DNA of 64,000 nt, taken from contig JAVUNC010000004.1 in the NCBI GenBank assembly GCA_032173965.1, forward strand, positions 25,831,001 to 25,895,000, in the 5' to 3' direction. The translations under genes and the position numbers were made by a program. Below are positions 1 through 13,413 of the stretch, in pieces. The notes below the pieces were generated by a model. The model saw only the letters and a program-made list of their open reading frames with translations, was not told where the DNA came from and made no database searches. Numbering within the stretch: position 1 is the stretch's first letter; the number at the start of each line of letters is the position of its first letter. This stretch comes from Sitta carolinensis. Its lineage: Eukaryota > Chordata > Aves > Passeriformes > Sittidae.

Positions 1-2723
1 TTACTTTTTAAAAGGAAAGGTAAGACTTACCACAAAACTTTATTTGCAGTGGGTCGTAAGCACCTTAAATAGCAAAACTTTTCTTTGACTCTGGTAATGC
101 TGTGGTGATTATTCTTTGACTCAATGAAACACTAAATTTGAACTGTAAAATATGCATATGAAATTTTGCTAGTCTGAGCACTTAAAATATAATTAATTTC
201 ACAGAACCTTACCTAAGAACAGCCAAATAAATGACAACCTACATTTCATTTTAAAGTCTAACCATGCATCACTGAAGTACTTTATATGTCCTTATTTTTC
301 TATCCTTTTTCAGTATTTTCAAATTTATTTCCTTTCTATATATAGATGGTCTCACACATACTGTTTTCAGTTAGTTGTCAACATTTTAGAATTAGTGCAA
401 ATAATTAATGCATATTCAGGGAAGATGGGACTAGCAAAGGTCTAGTCCAGGGATATTATTCTTGACAGATGTCAAAAGTAACAATAGGATGCAAACCACT
501 GAATATAATCGTTCTTAATATTTTCATAGTTTGAAGTCACTACAAAGGCTTTCACATATTTGTAACAAAGCACAAAAGCAGATGGACTGTCTGCAACCAT
601 TTGCATAGTTGCAGATCTGTAATCCTTAATATGACAAAGCTTTGCTGACTTTCTTAGATAATTACATGTGGCTCAGATATACAAAGCTGTTTAGGACTGT
701 AGCCTTTATTTTGATCCCTGTTCCCCACCAACTGCTAGAGGAACTAGAACCTAAATGTATCAGAGGACACATACAAGTTCTTGAAGGGTGATTTCAAAAG
801 GTTTCTAGTAATTTGTCATAGTTCAGAAGTTCACTAAATTACTTTCAGAAAGCTTCTGAATACAACAAGGGGATAAAGAAAGAGGTATTTCTTTAACACA
901 AAGTTCCTCTTTGCAGTCTGCAGCTGGCTTGGGTCAGCATAGTTGGGTTTATTCTTCCTGAAGCCTTGTGCAAGATTCCAGCCATGTGATCATGCTACAC
1001 AATGAAAAATTCCAGCTTGCTTCCCTTAACTGCAGACTACAGGGAAGGATGCACAGCCTTTTGTATACTCTGACCTTCAAGATTTCTGTATCACCATAAA
1101 AAATCTGTGTCCCTGAGGTCTTGCTCTCATACAAACTGAGAATACATTTGCTTTGAATGTACTCTGAAAATTGTGAACTGAGTGTACTTGATACAGTGCA
1201 GAATGCCTTTATTTTATTCTCCAGCACAGTGAATACCTTTGCCACAAAAATGACTAGTATCCAGTCTTTCACTAAACCTGAAAAGGGGAAGCTTCCCACT
1301 TAAATTGTAAGCTCTATTTCCTCAGCACTTAATTATTCTAATTTATTACTATCCTAAGTTTCTCCAGTACAGAAGCAACAGCTATGATTATCATCATGAC
1401 TGAACAAGGCTATTTAGTTCTTTTAGCTGAGAATCTGTTGTACTGAAATGACAGCATATTTTACAATGTGATGACACTATTACAGCTGAAAAAAACCCCC
1501 AAATAAACAACCCTGATGTCATAGATCATAATCAGTACTAGTAAGTCTTGATTATGCTTGATTCTGCAAGTGGAGTTCCTCACTATGGAAAACAAAGTTT
1601 TTGTGAAGAAATACTTGTTAAATGACATAGATTTTATCCTGGCAAAGTTTACCACTACTAGCAGAAAAAGATAAATGTCAGTAATAGCAGGTTATTTAAG
1701 TTTGTAAAAAATTCCTTTACCATTATGTTTAAGAAGTACCAACTTTTACAGAAGAAGCACATATACTCTGCCCTACTTTCCATCAAAAAAAAATTAGAGT
1801 TTTCTTTGTCCTGTTCTGTTCGTTGTTGTTCATGTTTTTCTGACATAAATAAAATTTGTTTCTGGTTTTGGTGTTTGTTGGTCTGTATGTGACTACTCCA
1901 TATAGATTTTTGCTGTTTAGCAAGGTGGATATCTCAAGGTACTGCAGGGATCTACTCCTTATCTGTCCATTATGTTTGAACTGGACAGTACATGTCTGCT
2001 TATCCTGAAATGTGAAGGTAATAAAGGTTCTCTGAGCTTCTCAGAGCTTGCAGTCCTCTTACCCAGTGCAGATAATTGGATTTGACCCAGATTCTGGTCT
2101 TCAGCATGATGATTGATGCTCCAGTGTCTGCATCTCATCATACTCTCATGAACTGTACATCCAAAATTTATTTGACCTTCAGCATGCTTTCTGTGCCAAG
2201 TCATACCACCTGGGAGCATCTTGTTTTCTGCTGACAAAGATATTTACCAAGAAACTGCAGATTCCTGTTCTTGTGTATAAGTGGTGCCACCTACAGTACA
2301 GGGTCAGACAGCCATACTTCCTCCTGGCCACTCCACTGCCTTCTAAGAAATCCTGTGACAACCTTGAAAAGTTAATATGACATGAATTCTCCCTTACACA
2401 GTCCACTTAAAAACCTGGGCATAAACTGTTATTTTTGTTTTCCCTGTTGCCAGTGTGGAAAACTGGCTGAATGAAAATCCTCATGAAAGGGATTATTGAG
2501 GCATGTTAATCATACTTGGGAAGTGTCTATAACAACCCATTGACTGTAGAGGGAATGCAAATAAATTTTTAACGCAGCCACAGCTATTAGAGTATTGTAA
2601 TTTCAGTACTACTCCCGTCCCCTCTCCTTCCCTCCTGAGAAGGCAGAGCCATAGAGCTTCCTGGTGGTTCCTGATGTCCAGACAAGGTCATCCCACAGTA
2701 GCAACCACAGGAGGTCTGCTGTG
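1..2723. other. AT-rich noncoding stretch, no feature recognised
   Basis: I see no exon, RNA gene or classifiable repeat here. Short open frames on the minus strand (around 949-1299 and 1959-2406) have unremarkable composition, no recognisable domain and no convincing splice context, so I treat them as chance. The segment 1960-2460 is slightly less AT-rich than its surroundings but matches nothing I know. Confidence 0.6.
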
Positions 2724-3505
2724 TGACTAGTTTAACATCATCAGTGACCTGGATGGGGCAATTAATTTATTTAAATAATTCAGAAGTATCTAGACAGTTT
2801 GAAACAATGGGTCTAGGTTTAGCTTATGTCATTCAGTGCAGGCAAATGCAAAGTCCTGCACATGGGAAGGAGGAGATCCTGGTAAGTATCCATGCTAGAG
2901 CTGAACAGCTGGGGACCAGCTCTGTGGGAAAGGCCCTGGGGGTCCTGGTAGGCAGTGAGCTGAAGTGCCAGCAGTATTTGAAGGTGTACTAACAAGATCA
3001 TGAGCAGTCCAGTGAAGGAAGGGATGCTTCACAATTTTGGGCCACCCAGCATGGGAAAGACACTGATAAACTGGAGCTGGTTTAGTAAAAGCCACCAAGA
3101 GCTCAGTGCCTGGAACAGCTGCCCTGTGAACAAAGACTGACAGACCCTGGCTTACTCAGCCTGGTGAAGGTTCTGCTTCAGAGGGATTTAACAGCATCCC
3201 AGCCAGTTCTACAGGATTACAATAAAAACAGTTCTAGGCTGTTCTTGGTGCATGTGGAAAATTGAGAGACAGCAGACATAACTTTAAATCAGAGAGATTT
3301 AGGCTGGTCACAGAGAAAAAGATTTTCTACATGAGGAAAGCAGAATAGAGGTGCAGGCTACACACAGTGGTTATTGAGTCTCCACACTTGGAACTGCAAA
3401 AAATTCTAGGCAAATTAGCCTGATTCCTTAGTTCACCCCACTTTGAGAGGAGGTTGGACAGGAGACCTCCTGAGGTCCATTCACACATGAATTATCAATG
3501 GTCTC
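2724..3505 (+). mobile_element. CR1 LINE, old 5'-truncated copy with RT and 3' end
   Basis: This is a decayed chicken-repeat-1 type non-LTR retrotransposon in plus orientation. Near 2730 the sequence reads as F-N-I-I-S-D-L-D, matching the conserved end of the CR1 reverse-transcriptase block. At 2835-2970 come the CR1 landmarks for 'cloned residue' LHxG, a serine-rich stretch and GVLVGSELK, corresponding to the family's GVLVD motif. The segment 3430-3480 (GGAGGTTGGACAGGAGACCT followed by a GAGGTCC-like end) matches the canonical CR1 3' terminus. An internal deletion of the 'TKLGG / FNKAKC' section lies near 2765-2830. Stops and frameshifts show it is dead. The terminal 8-mer repeat is degraded, so the 3' boundary is approximate. 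Confidence 0.85.
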
Positions 3506-5194
3506 ACGAACTGGCCATAATGAGCCTTTAATGAAAGCATGTCTACCAGGGCATGTTATCTTCTATCATATGGAAAAAGATGAAACAAACACAACATTGA
3601 TGCATGAATCTCCTCTGCTGAAACGACATTTAGGTGCTGCCTTTATTGGTGGTTACAGTAGCAATCCATTTTAACTTTGGATAAGGGAGATGTTGTTTGT
3701 TGAACAATACCTTTCACAGGAGACACACAAATATTCTGCATTTTCAGAGCTCCCTGTTTCCTCTTCAAACGTTTCTAAAGCCTGAAAAATGAGAATGTTT
3801 GCTCCAGAAAGATGAGAAGAATGCAAAAGGCAGTGTCTAAACAAAGAGAATCACACTGTGCTTGCCTTAGGAAGCTGCCAGCATATGAACAATGAGTTTG
3901 GAAAAATAGTTTGGCTCATACTAAACACTGTGATAAAGCTGAGGCAATAGCAGAAAAAATGGAGGAACTTTAAATTGAAGAGTCCTGAAGATTTGTTTCA
4001 GTTAGGACTCCAGTGTTCTATGTGATTTCTAAAGCTAATGTGCAACACTAGTCACCTTAAATACATGTTTAGGTGAACTTGAAACCAGGAGACCCCAACG
4101 ATATTGAATGAGAGGATTATTGTTCATATTCATTTGAACATGAGCTGAAATTTTATTATGGTTATAGAAATTGGCATATTTTTATGAATTAATTTTTTAA
4201 TTTGGCATCCATTCAGACTTCATTGCTCATGCTACAGTAGTAGTATGATGGATTATCGTGTTTTTTCCATTATTATTAAACTTAATTATTTTTGCTCATG
4301 TACCCAAGATGTGAACAACGTCAAGAGTTCTAATCTAATAATACAGACTGTTTGGAAAATCTGTGCTGTCAATTAAAGGCATTTTGTAATAGAAACGATA
4401 AAAGAGTCATTAGGGAAAAGTAGTTTGCCTCCCTATGTACTGACTTCAGTTAATCAAAGGTGCTTTGAAATTAAAATCATCAATTAACTTTTCTTGGTTT
4501 TGTACTGATCGAGCACTTTCAGAGTTGCCAGAAATCTGTGAAATTAAGTTATTCTGCAGAATAAATCAGAATTAATGTGTATTTTTTCAGAATATATTTT
4601 ATTCTTTCCTTCCAGTAATGTACTATATATATTTCTGCCAATGTGTAAGTGGAAGAAACAGGAAAGACTAAGTTGTGAAACTCCTTTTTGCACCCCACTT
4701 TTAAAGGCACCTCATTTATATTTTACAGGGTCATGTGATAGATAATGAAATACATCTGTCCAATGTATATATTTTTTTTCTTATTTTCCTGTAATATTTT
4801 AACTGGCACTCTGATGCTCAAAACGAATTTAAAATTAAGAATGTAAAAAATGTATTGAGAAACAGAAAAGCTCTATGATCAAATCCCTGGCATGAATATT
4901 CTGCAAATGAATCTTTCTGAGAAAGCTGTATGTCTCTTCAGTTCTTCAGCATGAATTTGGCAGAGGGGAAGAGTGATGCAGGCCAGTAGAAAGTGTTGTA
5001 TTAGCTTCCCTCTTTCTGCAGGAGTTCCAGACCAGAATTTTTAATGGCTGAAAACAACAATTTTACCTGCTGGATGGTTTTACTTAATTTGGAAAAAAAA
5101 TTATTTATTTTTAAGAAAGGGCTTTCTTCTGAAAATGTGTTGAGGGTTTTTTTGCCACCAGAGGACTATGAGATTGTATTTCAAATTTAATGGG
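3506..5194. other. AT-rich noncoding stretch, nothing recognised
   Basis: No open frame of note, no RNA gene and no classifiable repeat. Composition is AT-rich with scattered homopolymer runs. It could be intronic or intergenic. Confidence 0.6.
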
Positions 5195-6353
5195 TGTAGA
5201 GGTCCAGAGAAGTTGGCTTTAGTCACAGGGCAGATTTTGGTGGTGCATCCCCCTGCCCCCAGGGCCATGGTGTGATCTAAAAAAACGTTCATTAGTGCAT
5301 TTTCCTCAAGTGAGGAAAAAGCACATAGAGTAAGCTCCTCTTGTGATTATCAGAAACGTTGTTTCCAGGATTCTATCTTTTAATGAACAGCCTTGGAAAC
5401 TTATTTTTCTTTTCTGAATAGCAAGCCAAGTGGAATAGTATATTTACTATTGAATCTTCAAAAAAACACCTGAATGGTGGACAGGATGGAAAATTTGTCC
5501 AACTAAAGCACACTCTCTTGCAACCCTACACACGGCAGATCAAAGTGAAATGCTTTGAGCTCTTGAATCCCAGAAGAAAAGAGGATAAATAGTGTGTATA
5601 TCTCAAAAACCAGTAACCAGATGGCTGTGGAGTTAAACAAGGACTGAAAGAAATAACAGACAAGAATTGCTGGTAATAACTAGGGACTATTGGAATTAAC
5701 ATGACATGAGAAGCAAGACTTGGCTGGAGAAGGGAGGCCAGGTGGAGGTAAGGCAGAATTTTTCTATGATAAAGAACCTCAACACAGTACAGTGCAAATG
5801 CAGGAATGAGGCTAAGAAGTGGGAACAGGTTATAGTGTGGGATTAAGACCACAAAAGGGCCACAAAGCCATTTCCAGAAAGGCCTGAAAGAACTGACTGT
5901 GCATGATAACTAATTTGATGAACATGATAATTTACATAGAAAATGGCAAGCCTGTCATTGGGGTGGAGCAGCCTGTACATATAAAGATATCCTCCCAAGC
6001 CTGGGTGATGTCCCTCAAGACATCTCATCAGCTGAACCAATGCAGCAAGATTAATGCTTATCAGCTGTATCAATGCTCTTTGATATTTGGTCTATTTTGC
6101 TCTCTCTTTTCCTCTTTCTTTAGCTTTTTCTTTCTTTATTCTCTTTTCTTCATGTTTTTAAATTATCTCTTCATTTCACCACACCCTTTTATCACTGCTA
6201 TGTGCCTAGATAGTAGGTCAGGAACTGAAATCCCAATTTCTATGCCAAGTGTGTAATTTACTAATAAAACCTTCTGAGTGTTTGTGGACCCTCTGTTGTC
6301 ATTCCTCTTATGAATCTTAGGTGCTTTCTTCCCCATAAGGATGGGTGGTCACA
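5195..6353 (+). mobile_element. Possible degraded ERV LTR, boundaries uncertain
   Basis: The right-hand part resembles a retroviral LTR in plus orientation. A TATA-like ATATAAAGA lies at about 5980, followed by a pyrimidine-rich stretch and an AATAAA signal at 6263-6268 with a GT-rich downstream segment near 6276-6300. The chosen ends read TGTAG and TCACA, and the pentamer ATGGG flanks both (5190-5194 and 6354-6358). A 5-bp match across a kilobase is easily found by chance, and the left 400 bases do not look LTR-like. The real element may start nearer 5500-5700 and end near 6301. Short open frames inside it on either strand are shadows. Confidence 0.35.
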
Positions 6354-9300
6354 ATGGGTTCATATATTTAAAGCTTTATAATAACCTTGAGTTCTTTATA
6401 GTGTTGGTACGAGTCTAAATTTTTTTTTATCTGCAAATTGTTTAGTAAACAAAATTTCTCAATACTCCCTAGTTACTGAAGGATAAGCAGCTAAATTACA
6501 ATGCCTAGTCCAGCTTTAATTTAAAACAAAAGTGAAACATGCACAGTTATAAATATTGTCAGCTGGAGTAAAGCAAAGCTTAGTTATACATAAATTAATG
6601 GTAAATTGAATGGCAAAAGAGAAAAACAGTCAGAAAATTGATCCCAGGCATACAATCATACATTACTTACCCAGTAAGGAATTTTCCTAGGTTTAGAATG
6701 CACAACTTAAACTGAAAAGGTCTTCATGTAAGACTTATTATATAGAAAGTACTAAAAGGCTTTGCCTTTTCCTGACAGTAATAGGAGTTGAAAGAGCTCA
6801 GCAGTATGACAGGGAAAATGTGTACCTTTTATTTCTCAGAGAGTCAATCATGTTCTGCAAGGTCACAGACTGACAGTAAAAGATTTTTAAAAGCTTTCAG
6901 CAAAAGGGATGAATAAAATTCTTTTCGAAATTTGTGTTCTTTTCAAATGTCATAGCTGTAACATAATAGTAATTGCAATAATTTGCTGTATTTCTACCAT
7001 GTTGATAACAGCATACCACAAAGGAACAATGACAAATGCATTCTATAAATAGCCATGCACTCACTGTATGTCTATACTCTCCACAATGAATGACAATAAT
7101 GTTCTGTGTGGGTAAATAAATCAAAGATTGTACACAACCTTGGAGGCTTTAGGAATTAATAGTTGATCTTGATAGATTTGAAACGAATTGTTGGTCATTT
7201 TAATAATTAAAAAAAAATTAATATAATATTGTATTTTTTGCTACAGAAACCCATAAGATGTTTTTTAAAAGCTACCGCAAACCTATTTTAATCTGTTGTT
7301 GTAAGCACCATCAAGTATTTATAAAAATTTCTGTATGCCTATGTGCATTCCTTACTACTTGTCTGCCTTACTTCTAAACTCTGCAAAATTTCATCATAAA
7401 ATTAGATAATTTAGTTTTAATTATAAAAGCATGTGATGTGACTGACCATATATACTGGCACTTGTATGTTTAGCACAGCTTCACTACAACCTTAATTGAA
7501 AAGGACATGTTACTGAAAGCCAGAGTAATCTTAGCTCTGATATTATGAGGCACTTTACATTTTCAGAGTAAGCCTATCATTAAGGCGACATATCAGTTCT
7601 CATTATGTCAGTATGTCAGATTATACAGCATAAGTGATTGTGAAATGTCAAACCTGATAGGACTGAAAAAGTAAGGACTTGCTAATACAGTAGAAAAGTT
7701 TCCAGTACTTCTCTTCCACCACTGTGGTGGAAGTAAGTCCTGTTGTATCCAAACCAAACATAAACTGATTCAATTATTATTTGCCATCATGTGTAGGCCT
7801 TTGCCAGTATCCAGTATTTTCTCTGCACAGTGAAAGACTTGGTGGATCTTTTCTACAGCGTGCCGAGGAGAACTAGAAACTCTGGATCATTAGTCCCCAA
7901 CTCTCCCATTTTGTGCTTGTGTGTCCCCATGTTCTGCACCCTGAAGAAACATCTTCCAAAATTTTTTTCTGTAATTGAATTAATTAAACTAGGACAATGA
8001 GCCTCTTCAACAGTTTTTTGTTTGGTGGGTTGTTTTTTTTTCTGAAGATGTTTTAAAGCTCCTGGGGTTTCTGTCTTGGTTTTGGCTTTGTTTGGGCTCT
8101 TTTTGGTTTTGATTTGTTTTTTTTTTTCCCTTGGGCACAATCCATTTCACAGAAGCCCTTGCTTGATAGAAGAAAAGTTAAGTAAGTATACAAGAAAAAA
8201 ATTCTTTATAGTGTTCTACTGTGTTCTAGGCCATCATTTGAAAACTTTAAATTAATATCTATTGTAATCCTTTAAAAATGTGCCATAATACAAATTCACC
8301 AGTACCACAGGAATCACTGAATTTTGCAGCCTGGGTTATGCAGCATCTTACACTGGGTGATTTACAGTGTCCTTAAAAACCTACAGCCCTTATAGTGTAT
8401 GAAAAGATCCTGACCTGTGCTGCAAGAAGTTAGTACAGTTAGTTAAAACCACTTGTTAAAAACATTGACATTTTGCAAACTGTCTGTTAAGTAGAATAAT
8501 TCTCTGCACCTGCTACAAGCTTATTTCCTCTTGCTCCTGCTCCACCTGCCAGAAAATACTTTCCCCAGGCACATCTTTTACCAGATATCATTTCTTTTTC
8601 CACCTTCTTACCTACTTGTTGGGTTGGCAATCTCTTTCTCCTGGCCTGTATTTTGTCCCAGTTCAGATTGTCCCTCTCTGCCTCTAGACCTGCTTGTTTC
8701 CATCTAGTGCCAGACCAGTAGAAAGGTGTTTAGACCCAGAACTGCCTTCCTACTTCCCAGGAGCTTACACAACTGCACTGTCCATAATGTTTGCAATGCC
8801 AATATTCTACTAAGCTCTGCCAGAAGGACTGTGTCTCATTTCTCTGACATTATAAACACATTTGGGTAAATTGGTGAAGATTAATTATTTTTGTGGAAAT
8901 TTTACATTTAAAAATATCTGCAAAGATGACAGGTCCAGCTCAGGGAAAAGCCATTAGCATCCCTTTCAAAAGACATTGAAGTTCTTGGCTAGCCTTTAGT
9001 AAATGGCTCTAAATCAGTCAAAGCAAGATTTTGGACAACAGTAACGCCATAAGCATCCTGCATTTGCATGTTGGCATCTGCTTTGGTGGGAGGAAGACTC
9101 TTCAGGTCATGATTTTATGAAAATTTTTGTTATTACTGCTTCAAAACTTTGCAAAAGGTGGTTTCAAAAAGTTTCTGAAATTTGGTTTTTAAAAAAAATA
9201 AAGGAACTTTCTTTTTTAAAGAAAATCTATAACCATGTTGAATCGACCTTTAAAAACTACAGATTGTTTAAAAAATGACATCTCTATTAACCTCTGCAGA

Positions 9301-10893
9301 ACACTTGTCCTAGAAGGATGGAAAAAATTTTCTCATCCAAAAAGTTAATATTTCCATTGAATAAAAAAATACAATAAAAAAAAAGAATAAAATATCCTGA
9401 AATTCACCCTGTACTTTTTGGATCTAATCCTGAAATAAGATGAAATAAAGATAGGTATTATTCCACTTAATAAACAGCCTGCAATCTCTGTATTATAAAA
9501 TCAATTAACGGGTTTTAAGGAATTAAATTATATCTGCACATTACTAGTGTATTCAAATTTTCAGGTTACTTATTTCTGAAATGGATGTACATACAACATT
9601 TATCAGGTCTTCTCTGACAGCCAAGCGAAAATAACTTTTTGTCTACTGACAAATGAGGGAATTAAAAGCTTTTGGAAAAAAGTTTTCATTAGCATAGAAT
9701 AGTTCAGATACCATATGAAAACAAAGTAGATGAGACAGTATTTTTTGGATCAAATAAAAAAAAGATATTTAAAGAGTTTTATGATCTGCAATGAAGAAAA
9801 TGTGACTCCTGTTTATTGTCCATTTTCCTGTTCTTAATAAATTGACTTTTTTGACCCTTCTGCATGACTTAAGTTCCCTAGGAAAAAAGAAAATGTAAAT
9901 GAACGCTATAGTAGTTTAACAAGGATATTTGCTTTGTAAAAAGAGAAACTACGTGGATATTAAAAAAAAAATCAGGAAAACAGTCATCAGCATAGACATC
10001 GGAAATATTTTCATCGATTTAATTTCACTTGGTCATCAGTTGGTAGAATTATTTTATGCTCACATACACTGTCTTTGTTTGCACACTCAGGGGGCGTGTT
10101 CACCCTACTTGCCAACCTTGAGGCTCAGCAGAGTGAATTATGTCGTTGAACAGAAGGGTTTATTTTTTAAGGCAATATTTTTTAATCTCTGAGGGAGATC
10201 TTGCTTTTTGCTGTACAGCACCTGTCCAGATCTTCAGTGCCTCTGCTCAGCTGAGGATGTCTTACATTCATGATTTAACCTAAACCACGTTTTTAAAGAA
10301 AAATGAAATTTAGTGAGTAAGATGGTGTTTTCCAAAGGGAGGCTTTTCCTATTTCACACATCACTGCTACATTACTAGTCAGATTTTTCAGAAACTGTAC
10401 CCAAACCCACAAGTTTTAATGCCTTGTACTGACATTCTCTTAGTCATGGCATTGGAGCTGAGAGTTGAGATTGTCCTTGCTTTTGTTTGGTGGACACCTC
10501 AGCTCTTGGAGGTCAGTGTGCCTGCTCACTCCTGGAGATTTAGACTAGATTGACACTGAAGAAAACTGGATTTCCCACTTTGCTTGTGCCATTGGGTGTC
10601 TTCCACACCAAAAGCAGATTAGGAGGAAGATTAAGCCTCTCAACAGAGTGGGCTCAAGTTGCTGTTATGGGATAAACTATCAAGTGAACTAAAAATCACT
10701 CCTTTTTATTTGCAACTGAATAGTGCAAGGCTAAAAGCATACTCCAGAATTTAATAGGCATTCATATATAATATATGAGCACAGCCATTCAGAGACAAGG
10801 TAATATATTTCCAGTGAATAGCATACTCCTTAAAAAGACATTTTAGAAGGAATAAAATGAAGTGTACTGACTGCAAACATCCTTAACAAAAAG
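6354..10893. other. AT-rich noncoding stretch with one T/G-rich block
   Basis: No gene or RNA is supported. The only compositional feature is 8015-8131, a strongly T/G-biased run (TTTG and TTTGG units) that makes a lysine-rich open frame on the minus strand by composition alone. The open frame at 9929-10192 on the plus strand has no recognisable domain and is treated as chance. Confidence 0.6.
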
Positions 10894-10931
10894 ACAAAAC
10901 AAACCAACCAACCAACCAAACAAACAAAAAA
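10894..10931. repeat. (CCAA)n/(CAAA)n microsatellite
   Basis: Imperfect tetranucleotide array: AACC-type units grade into AAAC-type units and then A-rich sequence. It is a simple repeat with a compound core. Confidence 0.9.
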
Positions 10932-13413
10932 CAAGGAAAAAGAACATTGAAGAAGCAAATTATTTTATTACTTTATTTTTAATTAAATAGTTAATAATTT
11001 ATATTTAAATTTAAAAAAATTCTTTTGAATCTGAGAAATCCTGTACCTATAAGTCATTTTCAAACTCAAATTCATGTAGAAAAATAACCATAGGTAAACT
11101 GAAAATGGAATCTGGACTACAACATTCCAAGAACTTTATGCCAGGTTATAATGGTTTTGATTTTGATATTGACTGTAAGTAAAACCAAAAGCCAACATTA
11201 TTCTCTTTTCAACTTTGGACTTAGTATCGAACCAAATGAAGTTTGTTGCATTACCAGGTGTGTAAATAAGTGTCATCAGAGGTATATAGCATGTGCAAAG
11301 ATTAACTTTGTAAATTAGAAAATCTAGCAATACTTTGTGCTAGAAGTGTCACAGATTAACAAAAAAAACATATTTATCAACATACCATTGAAACATATTA
11401 TATCACAGAGATGCTTATGAAAGGTAGACACAATTAAATATGAAATTGAGGAGTAAAAAATATAAATAAAACATCAAAAACAATAAGAGAACTGTGAAAA
11501 AGTATTTTAAACACATAGGAAGCAAATTATCTGTAAAATTTGATAATTCAGGCAATCAAAGGGAATAAAAATGAAGTTTGACAGATATTTACATTAATAT
11601 TAATAAGTGCTCCATATCATTTGCAAGAGGGAAGAATTATTATCATAGCCCAGAGACAAATAGCTCAACTCGATTGATTGAGCTTAAAGCAGAAGCACTT
11701 TTAAATTCTGAAGTTCAATTGGAATTTTTTTTTTGGCAATAGTATACTTGAGTCTGAAACCCATAACATGGACAAGGAGCAAGGAACTGGCATTTTAGGT
11801 ACTTTGCTTGACTGATACTCAGTGAAAAACACTTTGATATATTACATTCCATGGGACTGTATGAAGGCAACAAGTTAGCCTTACCCTGCACTGTGCTGCT
11901 TCTGACACCATTCCCTAAAAAGAAAAACTAATCATATTAGTTCACATTACCTTAGTTTAAAAGTAATGTTTATAGTTGTTTCTGCAAACTGGAGACATCA
12001 CCAGTAATTCTGCCTACAATGAAACCTGTAAAGCATCAAAATTGAAAAAAGAATGGGAAATATTCCTTTTCACTGCAGTTGATTTTTGGAGATGTTTTGG
12101 TGTCGCCTTTTAGCAGTAAAATGTCACACTACACAGCTAATAGAAAATGGATTACAAAAAATAATTCAGTACATAACTTTCCAGAGTTACAGAAACAGGT
12201 AAGGTCAGATGTTTCAAGAGAATTAAGCTCTCACTTAGCCCGTTAAAGTCTAAGAATTTTTTAATGCTTTATATCTTGTTATTTGTTCTTACAGGGATCT
12301 GTTTAAGGCAAAACTCCTTTAACAATCCTACATGCAACCCTCCTTTACCAGCATCCAAGAATGGAAAGAAAGCTTTTTTCAGGATTAGCAATATGCACTG
12401 TAAGTAAATGTTAACAGTAGAGAAAACGAACTACAATTGGTGTAAAACTTCTTAGGTTTACAGTTTGGATAAATTTTCTGAGCACTTACACTGTTTCACA
12501 CCATTCATGAAAAAGTAACAATAAAAAAGAGACATTGGATACCCATAGATCTAGAAGTCATATATTTAAACTCTTTAAATCCTGAGCCTGAAGTTTACTC
12601 CACGTGGAGATTAATCATCTATCAATCTTCAAGTACTACAAGTAGGATTGTTAAAAAAATACAAACAAGGGCTTTAACAGTCAAAAGTGACTTAAAACAC
12701 TTTTGACTTATCTATGTCTCTTTATTTTTGCTTTTCTAAACTTGGAACTCATCTTGCTGGCAAATCTACTATCTACAGTTTGACTTGGATGCCATAATTT
12801 TATAAAATTCTCAGTTTTATCATTACATGTGAAAAAGAGAAAATAGAATTTTCTGCAATGATTGTAAAACAAATAATTATAATGTAATACTACTGTCTCC
12901 TCAGAATATAAAATTTTATTATTAGATGGAAGCATCTTCCTTTCTCCCTTTGAAAATTGTGGTTTAGAATAATGAAGTTTTCTTCAAGAACTGCCTGGTT
13001 AATGCTCAGAGGAGACCCTCCAAAACTTTTCTTGATTTAGTGAGATCTTAGCAAATCTGTGTTTAGGAGGGCAGCAATCTTGTATTTTGATGTAATTGTG
13101 GGCATTGTGGACCCTAGAATCTGAGAGTTTATTTAACAGCATGGCAGATACATCAAACACAGCAAGTGCCTAAGGAAGGAACACAGTGCGTAACCCTCTC
13201 TTGGCAGCAACTCAAAGACTCCCTCAAAAGTTTTCTTTCACTCTTACCCACAACAACTTATTACCACATACTGAGGAAATGTTTGCATTTTCAACTAAAA
13301 GCCTGTTTGATCTTTCATTGTCCCTTAGATGTCTGCAGATTGACAACAGTTTTCTTCACTGTGAAGTTCTTCTGGACCATTCAGTCAGAAAACACTTCCA
13401 CTCTTTCTCACCT
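10932..13413. other. AT-rich noncoding stretch with one short sORF/exon-like signal
   Basis: Apart from the candidate at 12264-12407, which has its own entry, I see no supported feature. The region between 10960 and 11030 is almost pure A/T. Short open frames on the minus strand (11136-11330, 12708-12935) have chance-like composition. Confidence 0.6.
12264..12407 (+). other. Candidate 47-codon sORF, or a 105-nt exon-like segment
   Basis: Two mutually exclusive readings share one open frame. As an sORF it starts at ATG 12264 and ends at TAA 12405-12407. The N-terminus MLYILLFVLTGICL looks like a short signal peptide. The mature part has a second and third cysteine and an N-G-K-K site of the kind processed and amidated in peptide precursors. 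As an exon, a good acceptor (T-rich tract ending TTCTTACAG at 12294) and a consensus donor (GTAAGT at 12400) bound 105 nt, a multiple of three, open in one frame with phase 1 at both ends. Against both: the Kozak context is poor, the hydrophobic start is simply the polypyrimidine tract translated, and decoy exons are common in vertebrate introns. No family is recognised. Confidence 0.15.

Noticed and set aside
7853..8140. Lysine-rich 95-codon minus-strand open frame
   Set aside because: Produced by T/G-rich low-complexity DNA (TTTG units). No domain and no splice or promoter context.
11147..11175. Short segment ending in GACTGTAAGTAAA as a possible exon
   Set aside because: The acceptor lacks a pyrimidine tract and the peptide is low-complexity hydrophobic.
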